Assembly (NCBI GenBank): GCA_020402865.1 | Contig: JADBYT010000009.1 | Location: forward strand, 124,001 to 188,000 | Reading direction: 5' to 3' | DNA from: Bacteroidota bacterium | GTDB taxonomy: Bacteria > Bacteroidota > Bacteroidia > Palsa-965 | Length of the DNA stretch: 64,000 bases | Shown here: positions 27,094 to 35,812 of the stretch, piece by piece | Numbering within the stretch: position 1 is the first letter of the stretch | Layout: the number at the start of each line of letters is the position of its first letter | Translations under genes and position numbers: made by a program | The notes under the pieces: model-generated | The model's database searches: none | Told to the model about the DNA's origin: nothing | The model's input: only the letters and a program-made list of their open reading frames with translations

Positions 27094-28083
27094 ATGCGCA
27101 TAAACCGCCGCAACAACGCCATCAGCAACGACCTCGGTTTTGGCACCAAAAACACCGCTGCCCGGAATTTAAATAAAGATGGTTCCTTTAACGTAAACCG
27201 CATCGGGTTGCCCCGCTTCAAAACCTATGAACTGTACAACACGCTCGTGTTCATGTCGTGGGGCAAACTGCTTTTTCTCATCTTCACAATCTATTTTGTT
27301 GTCAATATCATCTTTGCCGGAATATATGTATTGATTGGCGTTGAGCATCTTGCCGGAATTGAAGGCACAACCCCGCTGGCGCGTTTTTTTGATGCTTTTT
27401 TCTTCAGTTCGCAAACACTTACCACACTGGGCTACGGAAGAATAAGCCCTACAGGTACACTTGCAAGTACGGTGGCGGCAATTGAATCAATGATTGGTCT
27501 TTTGGGATTTGCCATGGCCACGGGTTTGCTCTACGGACGTTTCTCAAAACCAAAAGCAAATATTCTTTACAGCACACACGCCATAATTGCGCCCTACCGC
27601 GAAACACAGCGTGGCCTCATGTTTCGTATGACCAACAAACGAAGCAACCAGCTTATTGAGGTGGAGGTGGATGTAACCATGGCAATGGTTGAACCCGGTG
27701 CGGGCAACCGATCTTTTTATCAGCTCAATCTCGAACGAAAAAAAATTAACCTTTTCCCCCTGAGCTGGACACTGGTTCATCCTATTGATGAAAACAGCCC
27801 GCTTTACGGCATGTCTGAACAGGAAATTGTTGATCAGCAGGTAGAGTTGTTTATTCTCGTGAAAGCGTTCGACGATTCGTTTTCGCAAACGGTGTACAGC
27901 CGTACCTCTTATCAGGGCAGAGAAATTATCTTGGGCGCAAAATTCATTCCCATGTTTTCGCTTCAATCCGACGGAAGCACCCAAATTGATATGCGCCTGA
28001 TTGATGCTATTGAACATGTAGAACTGCCGCCGCTTGCCCAACCTGTACCCGAACTTGCAGCGGCTGAAGATCCCACTGTATAG
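27094..28083 (+). CDS. Inward-rectifier (Kir-type) potassium channel
   Basis: 329 residues. Two membrane helices (~53-78 and ~125-147) flank a pore loop whose filter reads TTLGYG (residues 110-115; most Kir channels have TxGYG with Ile or Val). The C-terminal ~170 residues are the cytoplasmic immunoglobulin-like Kir domain (RLMFRMTNKRSNQLIEVEVDVTMAM, LFPLSWTLVHPIDENSPLYGMSEQEI, GREIILGAKFIPMF). The N-terminal RINRRNNAISNDLGFG segment and interfacial helix also fit KirBac channels. A Shine-Dalgarno-like AAAGGAG lies 11 bases upstream of the ATG. It is convergent with cdsA 12 bases away. The ligand, perhaps anionic lipid as in eukaryotic Kir, is not known. Confidence 0.88.
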   Translation: MRINRRNNAISNDLGFGTKNTAARNLNKDGSFNVNRIGLPRFKTYELYNTLVFMSWGKLLFLIFTIYFVVNIIFAGIYVLIGVEHLAGIEGTTPLARFFDAFFFSSQTLTTLGYGRISPTGTLASTVAAIESMIGLLGFAMATGLLYGRFSKPKANILYSTHAIIAPYRETQRGLMFRMTNKRSNQLIEVEVDVTMAMVEPGAGNRSFYQLNLERKKINLFPLSWTLVHPIDENSPLYGMSEQEIVDQQVELFILVKAFDDSFSQTVYSRTSYQGREIILGAKFIPMFSLQSDGSTQIDMRLIDAIEHVELPPLAQPVPELAAAEDPTV

Positions 28084-28095
28084 CTGCTGCAATTG

Positions 28096-28869
28096 CTAAT
28101 CGAGAAACGGACGTAAAATTGCATACACGCCCCCCAACACCCCGGCCGCTCCAATAAAACCATCAAACCGATCAAGGATACCTCCGTGTGCGGGAATCCA
28201 GCTGCCGTAATCCTTAACTCCTGCCAAACGCTTCCATTTTGAAGCCAGCAAATCGCCCGCAACTGCTCCTGATGCGATAAGCAGAGAAAGTAATGCGGCA
28301 CTCAAAATCATTTCCGGCTTTAAATTTCCCGGCAGGATTAACAGCGTGAGCAAAATGGCTGTAAAGCCTCCCGCCAGACCTTCCCATGTTTTTGCCGGAC
28401 TTATCTGCGGAGCGAGTTTATGCCTGCCAAATAAGAGTCCGGCAAGCTGGCTAAACCCGTCAAACAACACGATTAGCGCGTAAAGCCAGAACAAATAATG
28501 GCCAACATAAAATGTGAGATAAAAAGCGCCACCGCATATCACCAGATAGAGCAATAAGACCTGCGGCAGATTTTGTTTTGTGACTGGGTTATGACTGATA
28601 CGAATGATCTCATAAAAACCTGTTCCGCAAATTAATCCCAGCCACCAAAGTTCGAAATTGGTGAGTATAGCCGCAGCACTGAGAAGCACCACAAGCAAAT
28701 ACACCATGTACTTGGTCCAGAGTTCCCGCTTCAGTTCGGGGCGTTTTTTCAGAATCAAAAAAATAAGTAATGCCCCTGCGGCAAAGCTGACGATAATTGT
28801 TTTCACGAAGAAATCAGTGGCAAAACCATACATGATTTCCTCAACCTGCAGCCCAAGTGATTTCGCCAT
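28096..28869 (-). CDS. cdsA: Phosphatidate cytidylyltransferase family protein
   Basis: 257 residues with seven or eight hydrophobic helices. The family signature is complete near the C-terminus: GDLLASKWKRLAGVKDYGSWIPAHGGILDRFDG, where the S-x-x-KR, KD and HGG-x-x-DR-x-D residues bind CTP and Mg2+. GLLFGRHKLAPQISPAKTWEG is the preceding conserved loop. It makes CDP-diacylglycerol from phosphatidate and CTP in the inner membrane. The start is two bases after the stop of the CDP-alcohol phosphatidyltransferase, forming a two-gene lipid operon divergent from the HMG-CoA reductase cluster. The short length and partner leave open that it activates another lipid phosphate. Confidence 0.85.
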   Translation of the reverse strand: MAKSLGLQVEEIMYGFATDFFVKTIIVSFAAGALLIFLILKKRPELKRELWTKYMVYLLVVLLSAAAILTNFELWWLGLICGTGFYEIIRISHNPVTKQNLPQVLLLYLVICGGAFYLTFYVGHYLFWLYALIVLFDGFSQLAGLLFGRHKLAPQISPAKTWEGLAGGFTAILLTLLILPGNLKPEMILSAALLSLLIASGAVAGDLLASKWKRLAGVKDYGSWIPAHGGILDRFDGFIGAAGVLGGVYAILRPFLD

Positions 28870-28871
28870 TG

Positions 28872-29450
28872 TTATGCTATTTTACCCTGTTCACGCATCA
28901 TCCAGAAAATTCCCTTCAGATTTGAACGAAGTTGCTGAATGTATAATACCACAATTAACTCTTCAAGAAATGCAAGCACACTCACACTCCACATCACCCA
29001 GAAATAAAGTTCAGAATTTCCCCAGTTGAAATAGGTAAAAATAAAAATACCCTGAAGGTATCCGGCAAATTTATTCGACCAGAGATGAAAGTGCGGCAGG
29101 CGGTGAAACCTGATCAGACTTATTACCTGTGGCAATATCCAGAGGAAAACAAGCATTGAAAATGCCCAGCCTTTTTCACTCACAAAACTCCATTCGAGAT
29201 AAATAAAAGCTGTAAATGCGGCGATATAAGTCCCCATATCAGCCATAGAATCGAGCCGTGCGCCAAAGTTTGTTTGCAGCTTAAATACCCGCGCAATCAA
29301 TCCGTCGAGAATATCGGTAATCAGATTTATACTCAGTAATAGAATAAAGGCTTCGCGCTGAAGGGTAAAAATAAAATACATCACCAGCGGAAACGAAAGC
29401 AGCCGCCAGCCTGAGAGGATATTGGGAATTTGTTTACCGATATTTTTCAT
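28872..29450 (-). CDS. CDP-alcohol phosphatidyltransferase
   Basis: 192 residues, six hydrophobic helices. The diagnostic motif DILDGLIARVFKLQTNFGARLDSMAD is an exact D-x2-DG-x2-AR-x8-G-x3-D-x3-D. It displaces CMP from a CDP-lipid by an alcohol (glycerol phosphate, inositol, serine or similar). It is the first gene of the operon with cdsA. The acceptor alcohol cannot be deduced; size resembles PgsA-type or short inositol-phosphate transferases. Start ATG at 29450. Confidence 0.85.
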   Translation of the reverse strand: MKNIGKQIPNILSGWRLLSFPLVMYFIFTLQREAFILLLSINLITDILDGLIARVFKLQTNFGARLDSMADMGTYIAAFTAFIYLEWSFVSEKGWAFSMLVFLWILPQVISLIRFHRLPHFHLWSNKFAGYLQGIFIFTYFNWGNSELYFWVMWSVSVLAFLEELIVVLYIQQLRSNLKGIFWMMREQGKIA

Positions 29451-29650
29451 GAGACAAGTTTACAACACGAAAGATGTGCGTCAAATTTTATAAAAAGTAA
29501 TTCGTGCTGTCCTGACCGTTATTTCTTGCAAAACTTACTGTTCGGCAGGTTGCTCTTGCAAAAATTGCAAAAACCAGATCATACTCGGGTGTTTTTTGGG
29601 AAGAATAGGATATTATGCTGTTTTTTGTGTGGCCGAAGAGAAAAATCATT

Positions 29651-29680
29651 TTTGACGTTTTCACTCTGGCAATACATTTG
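29651..29680 (+). promoter_or_regulatory. Promoter of the HMG-CoA reductase / lipid cluster
   Basis: TTTG (29651-29654), an 18-base spacer and TACATTTG (29673-29680) form one of the best-matched Bacteroidota sigma-A promoters in the window, leaving a ~45-base leader before the ATG at 29734. The rest of the divergent gap 29451-29650 shows no clear structure. Confidence 0.75.
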
Positions 29681-29733
29681 CCCTGATTCTGTTCATTACC
29701 CTAAACGTAACAGAACAACTAAAACTAAACTCC

Positions 29734-31011
29734 ATGGCTTCCTCAGAAGACAAAACAAGTAAGGCTTTAAGTAAAATTGAAGCAATTTACGGTCTCGCCA
29801 AACTTACTCAGCACATCCGTACACGCGCTGCCGAGCTTCCCCCGCGCGATAGTTTCCCGATAGAAGAAATGGCTTCGGCCGCCGGACAACATACACGATT
29901 GCAGTTTCTGAAAGAGCAAACCGGCCATAGTTTTCAATACCTCAACGGAGAAACAACATTTACGGATCTCAGCCAGCTTGAAGGTAATATTGAAAACTAC
30001 ATCGGTATGACGATGGTGCCCACGGGTGTAATTGGTCCGCTGCGTGTTACAGGCACTGCCGCCAACGACGATTACTATATTCCGCTGGCCACAAGCGAAG
30101 GCGCATTGGTAGCTTCCTATCATCGTGGGGCAAAGGCTACGCGGCTTAGCGGTGGTATTACTTCAGTTTGTCTGGTTGATGGTGTGCAGCGCAGCCCGGT
30201 ATTTCGTTTTGCTGATGTATCGGGTGCGGTGAGCTTTCTGGCGTTTGCCTACAGCCGTCGTGAGCAGATGGATGAAATTGTGCGTGCGCACAGCCGCCAT
30301 GCCGTACTTAGCGATGTGCGCGCCAACATCGAAGGCAATCACCTCATCCTCACTTTCGAATTTCAAACCGGTGATGCCGCCGGCCAAAACATGGTGACCA
30401 TTTGCACCAATGCCATTTGCAGTACACTTGTGCCCGAAGCACCGGAAAAACCGCTGGCCTGGTACATTGAAAGCAATTACTCGGGCGATAAAAAGGCTAC
30501 GGCTCTTTCATTTACAAGTGTGCGCGGCAAAAAAGTAACGGCCGAGTGCGTAGTTAGCCGCATGGTGGTGGAAAAAGTGCTCAAAACCACACCCGAAGCC
30601 ATGGCCGATTACTGGCAAAGCTCAACCATTGGTGTGATTCAAAGCGGCGCTATTGGTGCGCAGGGGCATGTGGCCAACGGACTCACCGCACTTTTTCTGG
30701 CCACCGGTCAGGATGCAGCCTGCGTGGCAGAAGCGGCCACAGGCATTACCCGCATGCAGCTCACCGCCGAGGGCAACCTTTACACCAGCGTTACATTGCC
30801 CAACCTCATTGTGGGCACCGTGGGCGGCGGCACCGCATTGCCTACACAACACGAATGCCTTGAACTCATGCAATGCGCCGGCACAGGTAACGCACGCAAG
30901 TTTGCCGAAATCTGCGCCGCAGTAGCACTCTCCGGCGAAATTTCAATTGCCGCTGCACTCGCTGCCGGACACTTTGCCTCGGCACACGAAAAGCTGGGAC
31001 GTAAAAAATAA
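29734..31011 (+). CDS. Hydroxymethylglutaryl-CoA reductase, class I-like
   Basis: 425 residues. It reduces HMG-CoA to mevalonate with NAD(P)H, the committed step of the mevalonate isoprenoid route. Catalytic residues are Glu122 (ATSEGALVAS), Asp214 (TGDAAGQNM), Lys253 (SGDKKA) and His418 (ASAHEKLG). ENYIGMTMVPTGVIGPL and GTVGGGTALPTQ resemble class I enzymes, although there is no N-terminal membrane domain. No other mevalonate gene is in the window. It is the first gene of a long plus-strand run starting from the promoter at 29651-29680, so its product may feed the UbiA-type prenyltransferase two genes downstream. Confidence 0.93.
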   Translation: MASSEDKTSKALSKIEAIYGLAKLTQHIRTRAAELPPRDSFPIEEMASAAGQHTRLQFLKEQTGHSFQYLNGETTFTDLSQLEGNIENYIGMTMVPTGVIGPLRVTGTAANDDYYIPLATSEGALVASYHRGAKATRLSGGITSVCLVDGVQRSPVFRFADVSGAVSFLAFAYSRREQMDEIVRAHSRHAVLSDVRANIEGNHLILTFEFQTGDAAGQNMVTICTNAICSTLVPEAPEKPLAWYIESNYSGDKKATALSFTSVRGKKVTAECVVSRMVVEKVLKTTPEAMADYWQSSTIGVIQSGAIGAQGHVANGLTALFLATGQDAACVAEAATGITRMQLTAEGNLYTSVTLPNLIVGTVGGGTALPTQHECLELMQCAGTGNARKFAEICAAVALSGEISIAAALAAGHFASAHEKLGRKK

Positions 31012-31015
31012 GACC

Positions 31016-31384
31016 ATGAACGCGCAGTTTGTACTTATTCTGATGTATGTGTGGATTGGCTTCATACATGCCGTGTTTACGGGCATTACCGTACTGGCTT
31101 TGCTTCCGAAACGTGCAGCAAAATGGCCGGCCGCATTCATCATTCTGCTGCTCATTGCCATACAGGCTTTTCTCGAAACGTACTGGATTCCTGTGGCGCA
31201 CCACCTCGGCTTACAACTCACATCAGGCCATGCACAGGTGAATGATTTCTTTCACACCACCGCAGGCAGCAACCTCATAAACGCCCTGCATCCCGGCTGG
31301 CTTAGTCCGCTGCTCTGGGCGTTCTGGGGCATCGTAGCCTGGATGATCGGCCGTAAAATAATGTCGCGCTTCACACTCAAGTAA
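31016..31384 (+). CDS. Small membrane protein in the lipid cluster, unknown
   Basis: 122 residues with three or four hydrophobic segments (QFVLILMYVWIGFIHAVFTGITVLALL, WPAAFIILLLIAIQAFLETYWIPVA, LSPLLWAFWGIVAWMIGRKI). Family not recognised. ATG at 31016 is four bases after the HMG-CoA reductase stop and eight bases separate its stop from the UbiA-type gene, so it is part of the same transcript. It may be an accessory subunit of the prenyltransferase; this is inference from position only. Confidence 0.65.
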   Translation: MNAQFVLILMYVWIGFIHAVFTGITVLALLPKRAAKWPAAFIILLLIAIQAFLETYWIPVAHHLGLQLTSGHAQVNDFFHTTAGSNLINALHPGWLSPLLWAFWGIVAWMIGRKIMSRFTLK

Positions 31385-31392
31385 ACTCAACA

Positions 31393-32343
31393 ATGAACCC
31401 GCACAGCAAACCCGAAGAAAATAATGCACCATTGCTGAAACGGCTGTGGATCTATCAGCGCGAGCGTTTCCCGCTGTTTGGCCACGGTCCGCTGGTGGCG
31501 GCATTCAGTTTCTCTGCCATCAGCTACTCGCGAATTTGCCGTGGTGCTGATGGATTTGTGGACTGGTCGCTGTTTGCACTTGGCATTTTTACAACTGTTT
31601 CACTGTTCCTGCTTGTGCGCATATTCGATGAGCATAAGGATGCCGAAGATGATGCACGCTACCGCAACGAACTTCCGGTTCCGCGCGGCCTCGTTTCGCT
31701 TTCCGAATTACGGAAAATCGGCATCGGCATTGTGGTTTTGCAAATTATTCTCAATGCCTTGTTTGCGCCCAAACTGCTTATCATCTGGGGCATTGTCATA
31801 CTTTACCTTTCGCTCATGGGCAAAGAGTTTTTTGTGGCCGAATGGCTCAAGAAACATCAGTTCTGGTATGTGGTTTCACACATGTTCATCATTCCGCTCA
31901 TCGACATTTACGCCAGCGGGCTCGACTGGTTGCAGGAAGGTGTAAGCGCACCGAAAGGTTTGCTGTTTTTCTTCGCGGTATCCTATTTCAACGGTATTGT
32001 ACTTGAAGTAGGCCGTAAAATCCGCATCCCGGCCGATGAAAAAGAAGGCGTTCTCACCTACTCGTCGATGCATGGCCCGCACAAAGCCACTTTGCTCTGG
32101 TTGCTCATGGTACTCATCACCGCAGGCTGGGCCATTGCTGCGTCGTGGTTTGCAGGATATGGTATGCAGGGATTCATTACCATGCTTTGCATTGCATTAG
32201 TCATAAGCATTCCCGCAATTTTATTCCTGCAGAAAATGACAACCAAACGTGCAAAATTTATTGAATACGCATCCGCACTCTGGACCATTGCCATGTATTT
32301 GAGTCTGGGCGGAATTCCGATGGTAGTTGAATTGATGAAATAA
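31393..32343 (+). CDS. UbiA-family prenyltransferase-like membrane protein
   Basis: 316 residues, about eight membrane helices. Acidic, Mg-pyrophosphate-binding-type motifs occur in the expected two loops: RIFDEHKDAEDDARYRNELPVPRGLVS (~residues 75-101) and EVGRKIRIPADEKEGVLTYSSMHG (~205-228). The pattern matches UbiA enzymes, which join a prenyl chain to an aromatic or lipid acceptor in the inner membrane. The acceptor is unknown. Presence after HMG-CoA reductase and before a polyprenol-kinase-like gene suggests isoprenoid lipid chemistry rather than quinone synthesis, for which no companion gene is here. Confidence 0.75.
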   Translation: MNPHSKPEENNAPLLKRLWIYQRERFPLFGHGPLVAAFSFSAISYSRICRGADGFVDWSLFALGIFTTVSLFLLVRIFDEHKDAEDDARYRNELPVPRGLVSLSELRKIGIGIVVLQIILNALFAPKLLIIWGIVILYLSLMGKEFFVAEWLKKHQFWYVVSHMFIIPLIDIYASGLDWLQEGVSAPKGLLFFFAVSYFNGIVLEVGRKIRIPADEKEGVLTYSSMHGPHKATLLWLLMVLITAGWAIAASWFAGYGMQGFITMLCIALVISIPAILFLQKMTTKRAKFIEYASALWTIAMYLSLGGIPMVVELMK

Positions 32344-32380
32344 ACTATCTTTTATCCACCCTTTACCCAAAACCCGTCAA

Positions 32381-33232
32381 ATGCCGGCTATTCGTATTTT
32401 ACTGTTTGTCCTTGTGCTTATTCTATCCGTTTTCGGAAAGTCGGATAAAATAAACTATGATGCATTTCGTAATGCACAGGATTTTACCGTGCCTGTTTTG
32501 AATTGTGAGGAAGAAAATAAAACTGCGCTGTTTGTTTTTCCGCACGATGATGATGTGATTTGTTGTGCCGGTACGGCACAATTACTTCGTGAAAAAGCCT
32601 GGAGAATCTATTCGCTCACACTTACGCAAGATGCCGATTCGAAAGAAGCTGCAAAACGGGCTGTGGAATGGAGTAACTCAATGAAAATTCTTGGTATTAC
32701 AGAATCTGCTCATCTCTACTTACCAAACAATCCGTGGGCCAATGTAGAGCAAAACAATCTTGTATTCTGGAATGAAAAAACAGACAGTCTCGAAACGCTG
32801 ATTTACACGTTTATGATGAAATACAAACCGTCGCTGGTAGTTACATTCGATACAATTATTGGCGGATACGGGCATCCCGAGCACCGGCTTACCGGCAAAG
32901 CTGTGTATCGTGTATTTACGGCACATAAAAATGAAAGCAACTTTCCGGTAAAGCGTATTCTTCACAGCACCATGCCCGAAAAGCTCGAACAGGTGTGGCT
33001 TTCAAACAATCCGGCTTATCTGCTCACACAAAAATATGCAGGACAGGTAACACTTCCCGAACCCAATGCTGCTGTTGATGTGCGCAACTACTGGCCGGTA
33101 AAACGAAATGCTGCAGCGGCATACAAAACACAGCAGGCCACACTGAAAAAATTCATGATGCTTCCCGACATAAAAGACACAGCCGCACACTATCAGGCGT
33201 TTGCCCGCGAATATTATCTGGAGGTGAAATAG
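32381..33232 (+). CDS. PIG-L / LmbE-family deacetylase
   Basis: 283 residues. An N-terminal hydrophobic segment (AIRILLFVLVLILSVFG) may be a signal or anchor. The zinc site is visible as FVFPHDDDVICCAGT (His55 and following Asp residues) and IGGYGHPEHRLTG. PIG-L enzymes hydrolyse N-acetyl groups from amino sugars attached to lipids or small thiols. Here the N-acetylated substrate is unknown; in this cluster it could be an amino-sugar or amino-acid lipid head group. 37 bases separate it from the UbiA gene and six from the next gene. Confidence 0.82.
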   Translation: MPAIRILLFVLVLILSVFGKSDKINYDAFRNAQDFTVPVLNCEEENKTALFVFPHDDDVICCAGTAQLLREKAWRIYSLTLTQDADSKEAAKRAVEWSNSMKILGITESAHLYLPNNPWANVEQNNLVFWNEKTDSLETLIYTFMMKYKPSLVVTFDTIIGGYGHPEHRLTGKAVYRVFTAHKNESNFPVKRILHSTMPEKLEQVWLSNNPAYLLTQKYAGQVTLPEPNAAVDVRNYWPVKRNAAAAYKTQQATLKKFMMLPDIKDTAAHYQAFAREYYLEVK

Positions 33233-33238
33233 TTTTGT

Positions 33239-35812
33239 ATGATACTTTTTTCAAACACACCTGCATCCGAACGCAGTGCCGATTGCGGCGGCAAAGCCTC
33301 CAACCTGTTTTTGCTGACCGATGCAGGCTTTCCGGTTCCCGACTTTGCGGTGCTGCCCGCAGGCTTACTGCAAAGCTGGATGCCTGAAAACACAACCGAT
33401 GCCGAAGCATTTATCCGCTCTTTCCGTATTCCCGATACAATTATTCAGTTACTGCTTAACCGGTTTGGCCACGATGCGCAACTCGCCGTGCGCTCTTCGG
33501 CATTGGGCGAAGATGGTGCAGAACAATCCTTTGCCGGACAATATGAATCGTATCTCCACGTAAATGCCGATACGCTTGAAGCGCGCATACGCGATGTGTG
33601 GCGCTCAGCCTGCGAGAAACGCGTGCAGGTGTACCAGCAGTTTCACGGTATCGGAAAAAGTAATATTGCCGTGATTGTGCAGGTGATGGTGAATGCCGAT
33701 GTAGCGGGTGTAGGTTTCGGAATAAATCCGGTGAGCGGAAACAGGAATGAATGTGTGATAAGTGCGGTGTGGGGTTTGGGAGAAGGTTTGGTTTCGGGCG
33801 AGCTTGATGCGGATACGTTTACCGTGTCGGCCGAAAAAATTACGGAACAGCTTGTAACTAAACCGCGCAAGGTAACTGCATCGGCACAAGGCGGTACGGC
33901 GTTTACAGAAGTGGAAACTTCGTTGCAAAATGCACGCACGTTGAGTAATGCACAGCTGCGTCACATCGAAAGCTGGCTATATCAGTTGAAGAAACTATAC
34001 GGACGTGCGCAGGATATTGAATTTGCCGTAGCAGATGGAAATTTGTATCTCCTGCAAACACGCCCCATTACCACCACCGCACAACTTCCCGACCCCGAAG
34101 GCGAATACTTAGTGTGGGACAACAGCAACATTATTGAATCGTATCCCGGACTTACCTCGCCGCTTACGTTTTCGTTTATCCGCAAAATGTATGAGGCTGT
34201 GTATATTCAGTTCACTTCCATGATGGGAGTGAATGAGGCGGAGCGGCAGCAGCATGCGGTAGTGTATGCCAACATGCTCGGCTTGCTCAACGGCCGCGTG
34301 TATTATAATTTACGGAGCTGGTACAAATTGCTTTCGCTGCTTCCGGGTTATCAGCTAAACGCGGAGTTTATGGAGAAAATGATGGGCGTGAAAGAACGTT
34401 TTACGCTCGACGATGTAACGGTGCGCAGCAAATTCAGCGAGCGTTTGCGTGTACTGAACATGATACGTTTGCTGCTGAAAAACCAGCGGCAATTGCCCGG
34501 TATGCGCCGCGCCTTTACGCGCGATTTTGAAGCGGTGATGCAGGAATACGATGCCATTGATTTCAGCCGGCAGCGGGCCGATCAGCTTATTGTGCTGTAT
34601 GAACGCTTTGAGCAAACCCTGCTGAAAAAATGGAAAGCGCCGCTGGTAAATGATTTCTTTGCCATGATCTGGTACGGTGTGTTGCAGAAACTCACCGCGA
34701 AATATTTCCCCGGCCATGCGGCCACGCTGCACAATGATTTGCTTTGCGGTGCACGCGATATTGTGAGCACCGAACCGCTGCGCCGCATCGACGAAATTGT
34801 AAAACGGGTGCGCAGCAATGCCGCCTGGCTGGCCTTGTTTGAAAAGCCCGAAAGCGAAGTGCTGGCGTCGCTGACGCTGAAAGAAAACGAGCCTGTGCAG
34901 CAACTCATGCAAAGCTATATTGCCGCCTGGGGCGACCGCACCGTGGGCGAGCTGAAGCTCGAAACAATTACCTACCGCCAGCAGCCTGCACTTTTTGTGC
35001 GCGTAATTGCAGCGGCTTTGAAGCAGCCCGAAACCACGCATGCCAATCTCGATCTGAAGCTGCGCAGCGAGGCCGAAGCCATTGTAAAAAGTAAACTCCG
35101 CGCAAAGCCGCTTAAACGCTGGCTGTTTAATCTGGCTCTTCGCCGCTCGCGCGATCTGGTGAGCAACCGCGAAAACCTGCGCTACGCCCGCACACGGGGC
35201 TTTGGCATGGTGCGCCGCATTATGCTGGCCATTGGCGAACAATTTGCAGCCGAACAGCTAATCGATTCGCCACGCGATATTTTCTGGCTGCGTCTCGACG
35301 AAATTGCAAACTACATACGCGGCACCTCCGACCTGCGCAACCTGCGCGAACTGGTACGCATACGCAAAGCCGACTACACAAAATTTGAAACGCTGCCTTC
35401 GTCGGAGCGTGTGCCCACGCGCGGCATTGTGTATGCAGGAAATAACTTTGCACCACCCGCAGCCAGCCTGCACGAAACCGCCAACGGCAAAGCACTGAAA
35501 GGTATTGGCTGTTGCCCCGGAAAAATTACAGCCCGCGTGCAGGTCATTCACGACCCGCACAGTGTAAGCAGCCTCAACGGCGATATTCTTGTAACCGCCA
35601 GCACCGACCCGGGCTGGATTACACTCTTCCCTTCGGCCTCGGCTATTCTGGTCGAACGCGGCAGCCTGCTCAGCCATTCGGCAATCGTATCGCGCGAAAT
35701 GGGGAAACCCTGCATTGTGGGCGTAAGCGGATTACTTCAGCAACTCAAAACCGGCGACCGTGTGCAAATGGATGGCAGCACCGGCGAAATAATTATTCTC
35801 GACAATGAGTAA
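33239..35812 (+). CDS. PEP-synthase / rifampin-phosphotransferase-like dikinase
   Basis: 857 residues. Residues ~1-290 are an ATP-grasp pyruvate-phosphate-dikinase N domain (GGKASNLFLLTDAGFPVPDFAVLP, AVRSSALGEDGAEQSFAGQYESYL, GLGEGLVSGELDADTFTV, QDIEFAVADGNLYLLQTRPI). Residues ~330-760 are a long variable middle domain starting WDNSNIIESYPGLTSPLTFSF. Residues ~775-857 are the swivelling PEP-utiliser domain with catalytic His813 (GSLLSHSAIVSREMGKPCIVG). Domain order and length match rifampin phosphotransferase and the PigC-type ligases rather than true PEP synthase, because the TIM-barrel PEP domain is missing. It therefore probably phosphorylates or condenses a small molecule via phospho-His. 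The stop overlaps the next start by eight bases. Confidence 0.8.
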   Translation: MILFSNTPASERSADCGGKASNLFLLTDAGFPVPDFAVLPAGLLQSWMPENTTDAEAFIRSFRIPDTIIQLLLNRFGHDAQLAVRSSALGEDGAEQSFAGQYESYLHVNADTLEARIRDVWRSACEKRVQVYQQFHGIGKSNIAVIVQVMVNADVAGVGFGINPVSGNRNECVISAVWGLGEGLVSGELDADTFTVSAEKITEQLVTKPRKVTASAQGGTAFTEVETSLQNARTLSNAQLRHIESWLYQLKKLYGRAQDIEFAVADGNLYLLQTRPITTTAQLPDPEGEYLVWDNSNIIESYPGLTSPLTFSFIRKMYEAVYIQFTSMMGVNEAERQQHAVVYANMLGLLNGRVYYNLRSWYKLLSLLPGYQLNAEFMEKMMGVKERFTLDDVTVRSKFSERLRVLNMIRLLLKNQRQLPGMRRAFTRDFEAVMQEYDAIDFSRQRADQLIVLYERFEQTLLKKWKAPLVNDFFAMIWYGVLQKLTAKYFPGHAATLHNDLLCGARDIVSTEPLRRIDEIVKRVRSNAAWLALFEKPESEVLASLTLKENEPVQQLMQSYIAAWGDRTVGELKLETITYRQQPALFVRVIAAALKQPETTHANLDLKLRSEAEAIVKSKLRAKPLKRWLFNLALRRSRDLVSNRENLRYARTRGFGMVRRIMLAIGEQFAAEQLIDSPRDIFWLRLDEIANYIRGTSDLRNLRELVRIRKADYTKFETLPSSERVPTRGIVYAGNNFAPPAASLHETANGKALKGIGCCPGKITARVQVIHDPHSVSSLNGDILVTASTDPGWITLFPSASAILVERGSLLSHSAIVSREMGKPCIVGVSGLLQQLKTGDRVQMDGSTGEIIILDNE

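Noticed and set aside
33230-33237. Promoter box TAGTTTTG before the dikinase gene
   Set aside because: It includes the PIG-L stop codon and ends one base before the ATG, too close for a transcription start to include the start codon; most likely chance.
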